The position numbers were made by a program, and so were the translations under genes. Below are positions 28,054-35,389 of a stretch of 64,000 bases of DNA, piece by piece. The stretch is taken from positions 18,977 through 82,976 of the forward strand of contig CAJOMP010000001.1 in NCBI GenBank assembly GCA_905235785.1. Direction: 5' to 3'. Below the pieces are notes generated by a model, which had not been told where the DNA came from, ran no database searches, and was given only the letters and a program-made list of their open reading frames with translations. The number at the start of each line of letters is the position of its first letter. Positions within the stretch are counted from its first letter, which is position 1. The stretch comes from an uncultured Clostridia bacterium (lineage in GTDB: Bacteria; Bacillota; Clostridia; Christensenellales; Borkfalkiaceae).

Positions 28054-28224
28054 ATGAAAACCGAATTAACTATTTCAAAGAAAACGTTTGTAAACGAAGC
28101 GAAAGAAGAAATCGAATACAACTCTTTTGAGTTTACCATTGACGGTAAAACTTTTTCTTTATTTCCCCGAAAGGAAGATAAGAAACTTATAAATTATATT
28201 TTAGAAAATTTAAGTCATAATTAA
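28054..28224 (+). CDS. Small hypothetical protein, 56 residues
   Basis: Too short for the ORF track. AAAGGAG at 28037-28043 precedes ATG at 28054, giving a protein beginning MKTELTISKKTF and ending ENLSHN. It has mixed charge, with no membrane segment or recognised motif. It lies 15 bases after the sigma-like gene and just before the candidate origin, in the usual position for a small copy-control or accessory gene. No function is assigned. Confidence 0.6.
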   Translation: MKTELTISKKTFVNEAKEEIEYNSFEFTIDGKTFSLFPRKEDKKLINYILENLSHN

Positions 28225-28237
28225 TTTCCTTTATGAT

Positions 28238-28284
28238 AGCGCATTCGAGCGGGGCGAAAGCCCCGCAAGAGTGCGCTCTTGATA
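28238..28284 (+). other. Candidate rolling-circle double-strand origin (nick site)
   Basis: A strong two-part hairpin (outer AGCGCATTC / GAGTGCGCT, inner GCGGGGC-GAAA-GCCCCGC) is followed directly by TCTTGATA at 28277-28284. That octamer matches the nick region of pC194/pUB110-family plasmids. It lies 37 bases upstream of the matching Rep gene. With no T run, a terminator is less likely. Confidence 0.6.
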
Positions 28285-28321
28285 TATATAGAAATAACTC
28301 TACACAAAAAGGACGGGTAAA

Positions 28322-29416
28322 ATGGATATAGACAGCGCAAAGATAAATAAATCTAAAATTAAAAAGTCGGCGCATAAAATACAAGGCAATGATCTTATAG
28401 CGGAATACTATAACCAACTTTACGAAGAAACGGGTTTTGCGGAAAAAAGGGCGGAAGCCGTTAAAGGTTGTTTAAAGTGGTGGGATATAGATTATTATCG
28501 GTTGCAAAAGGTCAAAGACATTTTGCGGGTTAACCTTTGTCGAGATAAGTTCTGCCCGAACTGTCAAAATCTTATATCGAAAAGGCGCTATTTAAAATAC
28601 AAGCCCGAACTTGATAAACTGTTAAACGAGTTTTCGCTCTGGCACGTTGTTTTTACCGTTCCGAACTGTACGGCGATTTCTTTAATAGGAACGATAAAAA
28701 CAATGTACGCAAAATTCGTTTATGTAGTGCAATATCTACAAGGCAAGCGAAAGGTTAAGGGCTTGGACTTTATGCGTTATAATTTTAAAGGCGCTATCCG
28801 TTCATTAGAGATTACCATTAAAGCCAAAAACAAAAACGAATATGAGTTTCACCCGCATTTTCATTGTATTTTCGTTTTGAAGAAAGGATTTCGAGAAGAG
28901 AGAAAATATATAAACGATTATTCGTTTGACGGACGAAAGAAAAGCAGATATTTTACCGATTTTGAAATATTATTGCAAAAGTCCTGGTATTTGTTTTATA
29001 ACGGCGAAAAGTTGACGAAGCAACGCTTTGATGACTTGGAGCAGGGTTATTCGGTGATTGCCGATAGAGTTAACGGAAATTATAAAGAAATCTTTAAATA
29101 CGCTGTAAAAGGCTTATACGACCCGCGAACGGGGTCTTTTGAATATCCGTATGAAGTATTTAAAGCGTTATATCCTGTTTTACATAGACGAAAGGTAATA
29201 CAAGGCTACGGCATTTTAAACAAATTTAAGTTCGACGAAAGCGACGAAGAAGAGTTCGACGGACTTTACACCGAAATTATTACAGAATTAAAAAAGATTG
29301 AGGAACCTTTTTTTCAGGCAATCAGGCTACAAGATTTATTAAAAGAATTTGACGAACGCGAAGAAATACAGTACATAAGCAGAAATTCTTTGCATAAAAA
29401 TATGCTTGAAAATTGA
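28322..29416 (+). CDS. rep: Rolling-circle replication initiator, Rep_1 (pC194/pUB110) type
   Basis: HUH endonuclease of 364 residues that would nick the origin and start rolling-circle replication. Motif I is WHVVFTVPN (about 107-115), motif II is the metal-binding HPHFHCIF (177-184), and the catalytic Tyr is likely Tyr260 in KEIFKYAVKG. A Cys cluster CRDKFCPNC (73-81) precedes motif I, as in many Rep_1 proteins. AAAGGACG lies before the ATG. A complete Rep and origin suggest the island can form or once formed a circular plasmid. Confidence 0.9.
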   Translation: MDIDSAKINKSKIKKSAHKIQGNDLIAEYYNQLYEETGFAEKRAEAVKGCLKWWDIDYYRLQKVKDILRVNLCRDKFCPNCQNLISKRRYLKYKPELDKLLNEFSLWHVVFTVPNCTAISLIGTIKTMYAKFVYVVQYLQGKRKVKGLDFMRYNFKGAIRSLEITIKAKNKNEYEFHPHFHCIFVLKKGFREERKYINDYSFDGRKKSRYFTDFEILLQKSWYLFYNGEKLTKQRFDDLEQGYSVIADRVNGNYKEIFKYAVKGLYDPRTGSFEYPYEVFKALYPVLHRRKVIQGYGILNKFKFDESDEEEFDGLYTEIITELKKIEEPFFQAIRLQDLLKEFDEREEIQYISRNSLHKNMLEN

Positions 29417-29432
29417 TAAAGGAAGTGTTATA

Positions 29433-29771
29433 ATGAAAAAGAAAACAAAAGATATTTATTATCACGGAAAAGGCACGGGCTGGCAAAAGAAAAGCAGAGA
29501 TAACAATCCTGTAAAAGGCTACCCGAATTCGAATATAGATTTTTACGATAAAAATACAGGTAAATTACATAGACGGCGTAAAATAGGGCAAAGCGGAAGT
29601 GCTGCAATAGATTACGACGTTGCAGATGCCTATCACGATAAAGACCATTCGCATAAATGGTTTGGTTTCGGGAAAGATTTAAAAAGAGAATACAAAGGGC
29701 AACCGTTGAATAAAAAACAGCAAAAAGAATTTAATAAAGCGAAGAAAAAGAGAAAAGGTATAAAAAAATGA
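29433..29771 (+). CDS. Small basic His-rich protein, possible toxin-like component
   Basis: 112 residues from ATG at 29433 (AAAGGAAG upstream); the track start at 29406 lies inside rep and lacks a ribosome binding site. The protein is very basic, with YYHGKGTGWQKKS near the start, DVADAYHDKDHSHKW near the middle and a lysine-rich tail. The central part recalls C-terminal domains of some phage or polymorphic-toxin proteins, but I cannot name a family. It overlaps the next, acidic gene by ATGA, which is common in toxin-antitoxin or effector-immunity pairs. Confidence 0.55.
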   Translation: MKKKTKDIYYHGKGTGWQKKSRDNNPVKGYPNSNIDFYDKNTGKLHRRRKIGQSGSAAIDYDVADAYHDKDHSHKWFGFGKDLKREYKGQPLNKKQQKEFNKAKKKRKGIKK

Positions 29772-30052
29772 AAGACGATTTTAATCCCGTAGATTATTTT
29801 GATAGTGCAATAGAATCGGGTGATTTTATTGAATTTTCATATAAAAATGTTATTTATGTTATAAGCCCGCTTTATAAAGAAGAAAATGATTATAAATTTT
29901 CTGGTTTTTCTGTGGGGAAATATGACAGTGATAATAATAGGGCAGAAGATAAAGAATTTTGTAGTATTGACGATTTAAAACAAAATTGTTATATTGACGG
30001 TGTAAATATAATCGATGCTATCTCCAACGCCGATTATATTTGTGAAAATTAG
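29768..30052 (+). CDS. Small acidic partner protein, possible immunity/antitoxin
   Basis: 94-residue acidic protein (for example FSYKNVIYVISPLYKEE and KYDSDNNRAEDKEF). It overlaps the preceding basic protein by four bases, so the two are made together. Its base composition is more AT-rich than the neighbouring genes. I do not recognise a domain. A neutralising partner for the basic protein is an inference from charge and coupling. Confidence 0.55.
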   Translation: MKDDFNPVDYFDSAIESGDFIEFSYKNVIYVISPLYKEENDYKFSGFSVGKYDSDNNRAEDKEFCSIDDLKQNCYIDGVNIIDAISNADYICEN

Positions 30053-30059
30053 TTTTTTG

Positions 30060-30082
30060 ATACTTTTTTTCAAAAAAAGTAT
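30060..30082 (+). repeat. AT-rich inverted repeat after the small gene pair
   Basis: An 11-bp perfect inverted repeat, ATACTTTTTTT with AAAAAAAGTAT around one base. It is a possible weak terminator or attenuator, too AT-rich to call firmly. Confidence 0.35.
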
Positions 30083-30206
30083 AATAGCCCTTATCACCCA
30101 GATAGGAGCGGGAACGAAATGAAAAAAGAGAATAAAAGTAAAAGCGGGAAGAACACTCTTTCCGCTTTATTAGCCCGCTTTAACGAGTATAAAGAAAAAC
30201 AAAAAG

Positions 30207-30255
30207 AAAAGACGACGCGTAAGAGCGGTTTAGCGCCGGCGCGTCGTCTTTTTTG
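30207..30255 (+). terminator. Terminator at the right end of the island
   Basis: A 13-bp stem (AAAAGACGACGCG with CGCGTCGTCTTTT) encloses a 20-base loop and is followed by more Ts. It ends transcription of the island genes before the right-hand repeat. Confidence 0.85.
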
Positions 30256-30322
30256 TTTTCGAATTGTAGGGAAAATAAAAAAATTTTGTAATTTACTTGC
30301 TTTTTCCTTCAATAGGTGATAA

Positions 30323-30344
30323 AATAAAAGCAATCGGTTAACTA
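30323..30344 (-). repeat. Inverted repeat, right copy
   Basis: Exact inverted copy of 27020-27041. Its outer three bases overlap the dif-like site that begins at 30342. Confidence 0.75.
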
Positions 30345-30371
30345 TGCGTAAAATGACGGTTTTACGCATAG
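30342..30371 (+). other. Dif-like recombination site R (candidate)
   Basis: Perfect 12-bp inverted arms CTATGCGTAAAA and TTTTACGCATAG around a 6-base spacer TGACGG. The left arm plus TGA is identical to 26874-26888. This is the cleanest copy of the palindrome family and marks the right edge of the island. Confidence 0.55.
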
Positions 30372-30505
30372 ATAACTTATATTTTTAATTATAAAGGGTA
30401 AAATCAACGCTGTCAACCGAATTTTAAAAATAAATTGATTTTGTTATATAAATTTTAGTTTTTTCGCTATAATTTATGTCAGTCAAGTACGCTTAAAAAA
30501 ATCAA

Positions 30506-30534
30506 TTGACTAATTCGCTATATTATTGTATAAT
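30506..30534 (+). promoter_or_regulatory. Promoter of the PadR-type gene
   Basis: TTGACT (30506-30511) and TATAAT (30529-30534) with a 17-base spacer, 28 bases before the start codon. Confidence 0.8.
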
Positions 30535-30561
30535 ATATTAAAAATTTATAGGAGTTTGTCT

Positions 30562-31779
30562 ATGGAAAATCAGCCGGCAATAAGCAGCGATCTTATTCGC
30601 GGTCATATAGACACGATTATTCTCCATACGCTTTTGGAAAGCGACAAATTCGCGCAGCAAATCAGCGACGCGATAGAATCAAAAAGTGAAAACGAATATA
30701 AAATCAATCAGGCGACTTTATACAGTTCGTTAAAAAGGCTTGAAACTTTAAAGTTGGTTTCGTCGTACTGGCATGACTATGACGATGGTCGTCGCAAGTT
30801 TTTTAAGATAACGGATTCAGGCAAACAAACTGTCGAAAATAATTTGTCTTCGTGGACGTATTCGCGCTCTGTTCTGGATAAATTGATGGATCTTTCGCCC
30901 ACTCCCGTTTTTATCAATAGTACCTTTAAAAAAGCCGAAAACGACTCCGTTTCGGTTTCAATTGTAAAAGAAAACGAAAAACCGACTCAAAATGATGCGG
31001 TAATGTTTAATAACTCGCATGTGATACGCGAAACTAAAACGGAAGAACCGATTAAAAATACAATCAATGAAGAACACGAACGCAATTTTAGGACTATTTT
31101 AAATGGTCTTATACAGATTTCGGAGCGTAGCGCACATACAGAATCGCCGCAAAACGTGATTGAACCGCTTGTTCCGATTGCAGATAATGCAAAAACTGAC
31201 GGCGACGTGATGAAATTCAATGAAACAATTGACGAAACGGACTACAATGCAAATAAAACTAATTTTAACGGAAAAATCGATTACGGCGATTTAACGTTAA
31301 AGGCCGAAAAAGAAGGATATTCTGTAAGAATTTCTTCAAAAGATTCGGCAAAACCGCACGGAAATATACTGCGCAATAAACTTAATTTTGTTACTGCCGT
31401 TTTAGTATTTATTGCGGCTTTAATAGAATTCGGTATATTGTATTTTATTTTTTCAAACGCCTTTACTGCGCCGTCAGTTATAATATTAAGTGCGATTTCG
31501 TTAATCCCGCTTTTGATTTTTGCGATTATTTATTTTGCAAATCGCGGCAAATTATTCAATGGGAAAATATCTGCCGACAGTATTTTGATTACCGCAATAA
31601 TCGCGTTTAACTTGATTTTAATAACACTTGCAATCGATTTTTTGATTGAAATAGATTTTTCCGATACGTCGATTTTGTTATCAGCGTTGATTCTTCCCGT
31701 AATTTATTATTTAGATGCCGTTTTGTTTTTCACTTTCAGATTTGTTCTGTCATCGCGTAAGGCATTTTATTGTAAATAA
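30562..31779 (+). CDS. PadR-family regulator with four-helix membrane domain
   Basis: 405 residues from ATG at 30562, chosen because AGGAG is just upstream and the track start at 30526 overlaps the promoter. Residues 8-105 form a PadR winged helix (LIRGHIDTIILHTLLE, NQATLYSSLKRLETLKLVSSYW, DDGRRKFFKITDSG). A polar linker follows to about 270. Four hydrophobic helices then lie near 275-298, 303-326, 340-362 and 370-393. A membrane-tethered DNA-binding protein is likely, perhaps sensing the cell envelope. No target gene is adjacent. It lies directly outside the island. Confidence 0.8.
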   Translation: MENQPAISSDLIRGHIDTIILHTLLESDKFAQQISDAIESKSENEYKINQATLYSSLKRLETLKLVSSYWHDYDDGRRKFFKITDSGKQTVENNLSSWTYSRSVLDKLMDLSPTPVFINSTFKKAENDSVSVSIVKENEKPTQNDAVMFNNSHVIRETKTEEPIKNTINEEHERNFRTILNGLIQISERSAHTESPQNVIEPLVPIADNAKTDGDVMKFNETIDETDYNANKTNFNGKIDYGDLTLKAEKEGYSVRISSKDSAKPHGNILRNKLNFVTAVLVFIAALIEFGILYFIFSNAFTAPSVIILSAISLIPLLIFAIIYFANRGKLFNGKISADSILITAIIAFNLILITLAIDFLIEIDFSDTSILLSALILPVIYYLDAVLFFTFRFVLSSRKAFYCK

Positions 31780-31799
31780 TTTTTAATTTGTTTAAAATG

Positions 31800-31832
31800 T
31801 AAGCGCCGTAGAAATTTTTTCTACGGCGCTTA
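31800..31832. terminator. Hairpin between padR-type gene and rluB
   Basis: A 14-bp stem TAAGCGCCGTAGAAA / TTTCTACGGCGCTTA lies between converging genes. The flanks are AT-rich but lack a clear T run. Confidence 0.65.
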
Positions 31833-31845
31833 AAACTTAAATAAT

Positions 31846-32550
31846 TTATAACATTCTTAAATATTCTATTTCTTGCGCTGATAATTTGCGCACTTCTCCG
31901 CGATTTAAGCCGCTTAAAGTCAAATCCCCTATCTTTATCCGTTTTAAAAATTCGACGTTATTGCCTATCGTTTCTATCATTTTACGAATTTGGCGATTTC
32001 TGCCTTCGGTTATCGTAATATGTAGTTTTGCGCCCGCTTTTGTGGATTCTATAAATTTTACCGAACATTTTTTTGTTTTTACTCCGTCTATCACTACGCC
32101 TTGACGAAGTAAATTGATATCTTTATCAGATACGGGTCTTTCGGTTTTTACAAGATAAGTTTTCGGAATTTCGTTTTTAGGATGCGTTAATTTAAAAGTC
32201 AATTCCCCGTCGTTTGTGAAAATCAATAGCCCTTCGGAATCGTAATCGAGTCTGCCGACAGGAACTACTCGCTTAATGTTTTGCGGCAATAATTCCATTA
32301 CCGTTTTTCTGCCCTTGTCGTCTTTGACCGTACAAACGTAACCTTTCGGTTTATTCATCATATAATAATCAAACGTATTAGATATACTTAACTTTCTACC
32401 GTTTACTGTTACGGAATCTGAAAATTCGTCTATATCCTGCCCGATAAAGCAGACTTTTCCGTTTACTTTAACCTGCCCTTCTTCAATAAGTTTGTCAGCG
32501 TTTCTGCGCGAACAAACGCCGCTTTCCGCCAAAAATTTGTTTATTCTCAT
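31846..32550 (-). CDS. rluB: Pseudouridine synthase, RsuA/RluB family
   Basis: Converts a specific uridine in rRNA to pseudouridine. An N-terminal S4 RNA-binding domain (MRINKFLAESGVCSRRNADKLI) is followed by the catalytic Asp in PVGRLDYDSEGLLIFTNDGEL and YMMNKPKGYV. Length is 234 residues. RluB (23S rRNA) is more likely than RsuA by its neighbours, since scpAB-ytfJ-dac-rluB is a common Clostridia order. Last gene of the minus-strand run from DUF2953. Confidence 0.88.
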   Translation of the reverse strand: MRINKFLAESGVCSRRNADKLIEEGQVKVNGKVCFIGQDIDEFSDSVTVNGRKLSISNTFDYYMMNKPKGYVCTVKDDKGRKTVMELLPQNIKRVVPVGRLDYDSEGLLIFTNDGELTFKLTHPKNEIPKTYLVKTERPVSDKDINLLRQGVVIDGVKTKKCSVKFIESTKAGAKLHITITEGRNRQIRKMIETIGNNVEFLKRIKIGDLTLSGLNRGEVRKLSAQEIEYLRML

Positions 32551-32579
32551 ATTTATGCCTTTTTACGGTTTTTATATTA

Positions 32580-33662
32580 CTATACTATGGTATATATTTT
32601 TTCCGTAAAAATCAAGTTATTTTGACAATAAATTTTAACAAATCCTATTTCGGTGTCCTTAATTGTGCCGTTTTTGATTATTTCCGGCAGTTCATATACG
32701 ATTTTTACATTTTCCGTTTCGCTTTTATTAAGCGGCAACACAATATCTTTCTTTATATAAACTCCGCATAAATCGTCTGAATTTTCAACGGGAATAAAAT
32801 CTATTATATTTTCACTTTTCACAAGTTCGTGCATATCGAAAGTGTCAAATGCGTCCTGTAAAATCGACTTGGAGCGTTCAAACATCGGCCCGCAATTCAA
32901 TACAACGCTGACAATTTCCATACCGTTTCTTTCAGCGCTGCTGACAAGGCATCTGCCCGCTTTTTTTGTAAAGCCCGTTTTAATACCCGTAGAACCTTGA
33001 AATTCTTTAAGCATTTTGTTTTTATTTATTAAAAGTCTTTCCGTACCGTGAGTTGAAAACGGTATTTTGATTTTTTGTGTAGAAACTATTTCTTTAAAAG
33101 TCGGATTCTGTATAGCGTAGCAAGAAATAAGTCCCAAATCGTATGCGGTTGTATAATGATTGTCGTTATGCAAACCGTGCGGATTGACGAAATTACTCTC
33201 CGTAGCGCCGATTTTATGCGCTGTTTCGTTCATCAATGTCGCAAATTTATCTATACTCCCCGAACAATGCACGGCAAGCGTTTCTGCGCAGTCGTTTCCG
33301 GAGCGTAACATTAAGCCGTACAATAAATCTCTGACGCTTAATTTTTCACCCGTTTCAAGATAAATACTTGAACCTTCTACCCCTACGGTTTTTGCGCCGA
33401 CCGTTATAATTTCGTCTAAATCACAGTTTTCTATTATGACTATCGCCGTTAAAATTTTTGTCGTACTTGCCATGTATTTTTTTTCGTGGATATTTGACCC
33501 CGCAAGAACGCGTTTTGACGACGCTTCCATAACTATCTCGCTCGATGTTCCCGCATTAAAATCTTTTACAGCAAAAGCCGCGTTTGTGTTTTTTGTAAAA
33601 AACGGGTCGAGAAGGCAAACAAAAGCAAGAACGGCAATTAAAAAACGGATAAATTTACTCAT
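32580..33662 (-). CDS. D-alanyl-D-alanine carboxypeptidase (PBP5/DacF-like)
   Basis: Exported enzyme trimming the terminal D-Ala of peptidoglycan stem peptides. An N-terminal signal peptide (FIRFLIAVLAFVCLL) is followed by the SxxK motif ASTTK, the SGN motif and the KTG motif in GIKTGFTKKAG. The start is set at ATG 33662, with AAAGGTG upstream, rather than the TTG at 33689; this gives 360 residues and an 8-base overlap with ytfJ. Its place after ytfJ suggests a role in spore cortex or sporulation-associated wall. Confidence 0.88.
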   Translation of the reverse strand: MSKFIRFLIAVLAFVCLLDPFFTKNTNAAFAVKDFNAGTSSEIVMEASSKRVLAGSNIHEKKYMASTTKILTAIVIIENCDLDEIITVGAKTVGVEGSSIYLETGEKLSVRDLLYGLMLRSGNDCAETLAVHCSGSIDKFATLMNETAHKIGATESNFVNPHGLHNDNHYTTAYDLGLISCYAIQNPTFKEIVSTQKIKIPFSTHGTERLLINKNKMLKEFQGSTGIKTGFTKKAGRCLVSSAERNGMEIVSVVLNCGPMFERSKSILQDAFDTFDMHELVKSENIIDFIPVENSDDLCGVYIKKDIVLPLNKSETENVKIVYELPEIIKNGTIKDTEIGFVKIYCQNNLIFTEKIYTIV

Positions 33663-34032
33663 TATTATCACCTTTTTGTAATTTTTCAAAAAAATCGCTC
33701 ACTTTATCTATTACGGAATCGATATTCCCCGTTCCTATCGACAAAACTTTGTATCCACCATCGCTCTTAATTAAAAATCCGCAAGGTTTTACGGATACGA
33801 TCGTGCCGTTCCCCGCAGAAAAAGGCAAATCCGAACCACTTTTGAAAATCGTAGTTTTTCCGTATTCACCCCCGCCTGCTAACACGCCGAACGTTACTTT
33901 TGAAACGGGTATAATACAGTCGCCCGTGTCCGTTTTAACGGGCTGACCCACAACTGTGTTTACGTCGACAAGGTTTGCCATGTTTTTCAGAGCGTTTTCC
34001 ACAATGTCATTTATTCTGTTTTCCGATTGCAT
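33655..34032 (-). CDS. ytfJ: Sporulation protein YtfJ (GerW family)
   Basis: 125-residue member of the GerW/YtfJ family, made in the forespore and needed for normal germination in Bacillus. The motif VVGQPVKTDTGDCIIPVSKVTFGVLAGGGEYG is diagnostic. The ribosome binding site is CGGAG. It overlaps the DUF2953 gene upstream and the carboxypeptidase gene downstream, so the three are translationally linked. Confidence 0.92.
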   Translation of the reverse strand: MQSENRINDIVENALKNMANLVDVNTVVGQPVKTDTGDCIIPVSKVTFGVLAGGGEYGKTTIFKSGSDLPFSAGNGTIVSVKPCGFLIKSDGGYKVLSIGTGNIDSVIDKVSDFFEKLQKGDNNE

Positions 34033-34537
34033 TATATATTTTCTCCGATAAAATTCCTACTATAATAACTATTACGTCTATTAAGTTAAAAACCGTTTTT
34101 AACCTTAAATACGCTTCTAAAATGTTAACCCCTTCATATATGTTAATGTTGTTTTTTAGTTTTAAAAAAGGTTTATATGCGTTTAAAGCGGCGCATACGG
34201 GGACATTTGCAACGTTGAGCGAAAAAATCAAAGCAAGCGACGCAAAAGCATCTTCGTTTATTCCTATATTGAAAATCGTTTCAACGGATAATATGTTTAT
34301 ATTTTTTATTTTAGGCATTTTCCCGCGAAAGTTTAATGTTGGCAATAAACCTGTACTATAAGGCTTTTTAAACGTTTTTTTAACCGTTACTTGTGTGCCG
34401 ACTAATTTAGTATTGATTTTATATAAAGTTATGCCGAATATCGATATTGCAATGCACGCTGTTTTTTCCTGCCATTTTGCGCTTAGATAGACGGAAGAAA
34501 AAAACGGAAAAATCAATATAGAAATTACAATCAGCAT
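34007..34537 (-). CDS. DUF2953-like membrane-associated protein
   Basis: About 176 residues (ATG at 34537; a GTG at 34546 is possible). An N-terminal membrane helix (MLIVISILIFPFF) and a second hydrophobic stretch near the C terminus (VFNLIDVIVIIVGIL) flank a beta-rich middle. Its position directly before ytfJ matches the DUF2953 genes of many spore formers, and I infer the family from this and the general pattern. Function is unknown and a sporulation role is likely from context. Confidence 0.65.
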   Translation of the reverse strand: MLIVISILIFPFFSSVYLSAKWQEKTACIAISIFGITLYKINTKLVGTQVTVKKTFKKPYSTGLLPTLNFRGKMPKIKNINILSVETIFNIGINEDAFASLALIFSLNVANVPVCAALNAYKPFLKLKNNINIYEGVNILEAYLRLKTVFNLIDVIVIIVGILSEKIYNAIGKQNK

Positions 34538-34583
34538 TACAAGCACTCTAATAATATTTGCAAAGAAAACATATTTATACCGA

Positions 34584-34618
34584 TAAGCCCCCGACCGAAA
34601 ATTTCGGTCGGGGGCTTA
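34584..34618. terminator. Hairpin after scpB
   Basis: A very stable 17-bp stem (TAAGCCCCCGACCGAAA with its complement). It separates scpB from the DUF2953-ytfJ unit. It has no long T run. Confidence 0.75.
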
Positions 34619-34660
34619 AAATCATTAGTATTTAAATAATTATTTTTTTAAGTAAAAGCG

Positions 34661-35389
34661 TTATATTTTATCTAACTCTTCTCCTTGCAAAAAGTCGGGA
34701 ATATCTTCTTCGGAAATATCCGGAAGTTCAAACTCTTCGGTTTTTTTGTCCGCACTTTTCGCGCTGTTATCGCCTGCATCCGCTGTGTCAACCGTTGCGG
34801 CGACTTCTTCGGTGTAAACGTCTTTTTTGTAAAGATAATTTTCGTCGTCAATAGGTCCGTGAATAAGTTGTATTCTGTTTATGAGTTCGTCATAATCGGG
34901 CAACTCGTCGAGAGAAGATATCTGAAATCGCTTTAAGAACTTATCTGTTGTTCCGAACATTACGGGTCTGCCAACTGCGTCTTTACGTCCAACCGGTTCA
35001 ATCACGCCAAGTTCCAAAAGTTTTTGTACGGCATATTCGCTGTTACCGCGTATTTCTTCAAGATCGATACGCGTAACCGGCTGCTTGTAGGCGATTATAG
35101 CCGCTACTTCGAGCATGCTTTTTGACAGTTCTTTTTCTTTTATGGGATTAAGTACCGCCGATACGTCTTCCGCATACGCGGGGTTAGACGAAAATTGCAA
35201 TTTTTTATTGAATTGCAAAAGTTGTATTCCGCTGTCGCCAGAATATTTTTGCTTTAAGTCGTTGATTGCCGCTGTTATCTGTTTTTCTGATAGACCGAGT
35301 TTTTCCGCAATATCCGATATTGCGACTTGCGTTCCCGAAACAAATAATATCGATTCAATTATATTCGTCAATTTCTCCGAGTTCTTCAT
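34661..35389 (-). CDS. scpB: Segregation and condensation protein B
   Basis: Kleisin partner that binds ScpA and the Smc ATPase to condense and separate chromosomes. Two winged-helix domains are visible: IIESILFVSGTQVAISDIAEKLGL and LEVAAIIAYKQPVTRIDLEEIRGNS, with GRPVMFGTTDKFLKRFQI. Length is 242 residues, with an acidic C-terminal tail. It overlaps the end of scpA by 35 bases. Confidence 0.94.
   Translation of the reverse strand: MKNSEKLTNIIESILFVSGTQVAISDIAEKLGLSEKQITAAINDLKQKYSGDSGIQLLQFNKKLQFSSNPAYAEDVSAVLNPIKEKELSKSMLEVAAIIAYKQPVTRIDLEEIRGNSEYAVQKLLELGVIEPVGRKDAVGRPVMFGTTDKFLKRFQISSLDELPDYDELINRIQLIHGPIDDENYLYKKDVYTEEVAATVDTADAGDNSAKSADKKTEEFELPDISEEDIPDFLQGEELDKI

Larger units (their letters stand above)
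26874..30371. mobile_element. Integrated rolling-circle replicon / IMEX-like island
   Basis: About 3.5 kb bounded by dif-like sites (26874 and 30342-30371) and carrying 22-base inverted repeats inside both ends. Contents are a small acidic ORF, a sigma-like regulator, a 56-residue ORF, a candidate double-strand origin, a pC194/pUB110-type Rep and two overlapping small genes. All genes point rightwards, opposite to the recombinase. No relaxase other than Rep, no conjugation gene and no resistance gene is present. The boundaries and the link to Xer recombination are inferred from repeats and gene content. Confidence 0.6.

Noticed and set aside
30119-30319. 66-residue + strand ORF at the right end of the island
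   Set aside because: Its second half is encoded by the strong terminator at 30207-30255, and AGGAG lies 12 bases from the ATG. Coding is not supported.
30094-30369. 91-residue minus-strand ORF
   Set aside because: It runs through the terminator, inverted repeat and dif-like arm; low-complexity hydrophobic translation and no ribosome binding site.
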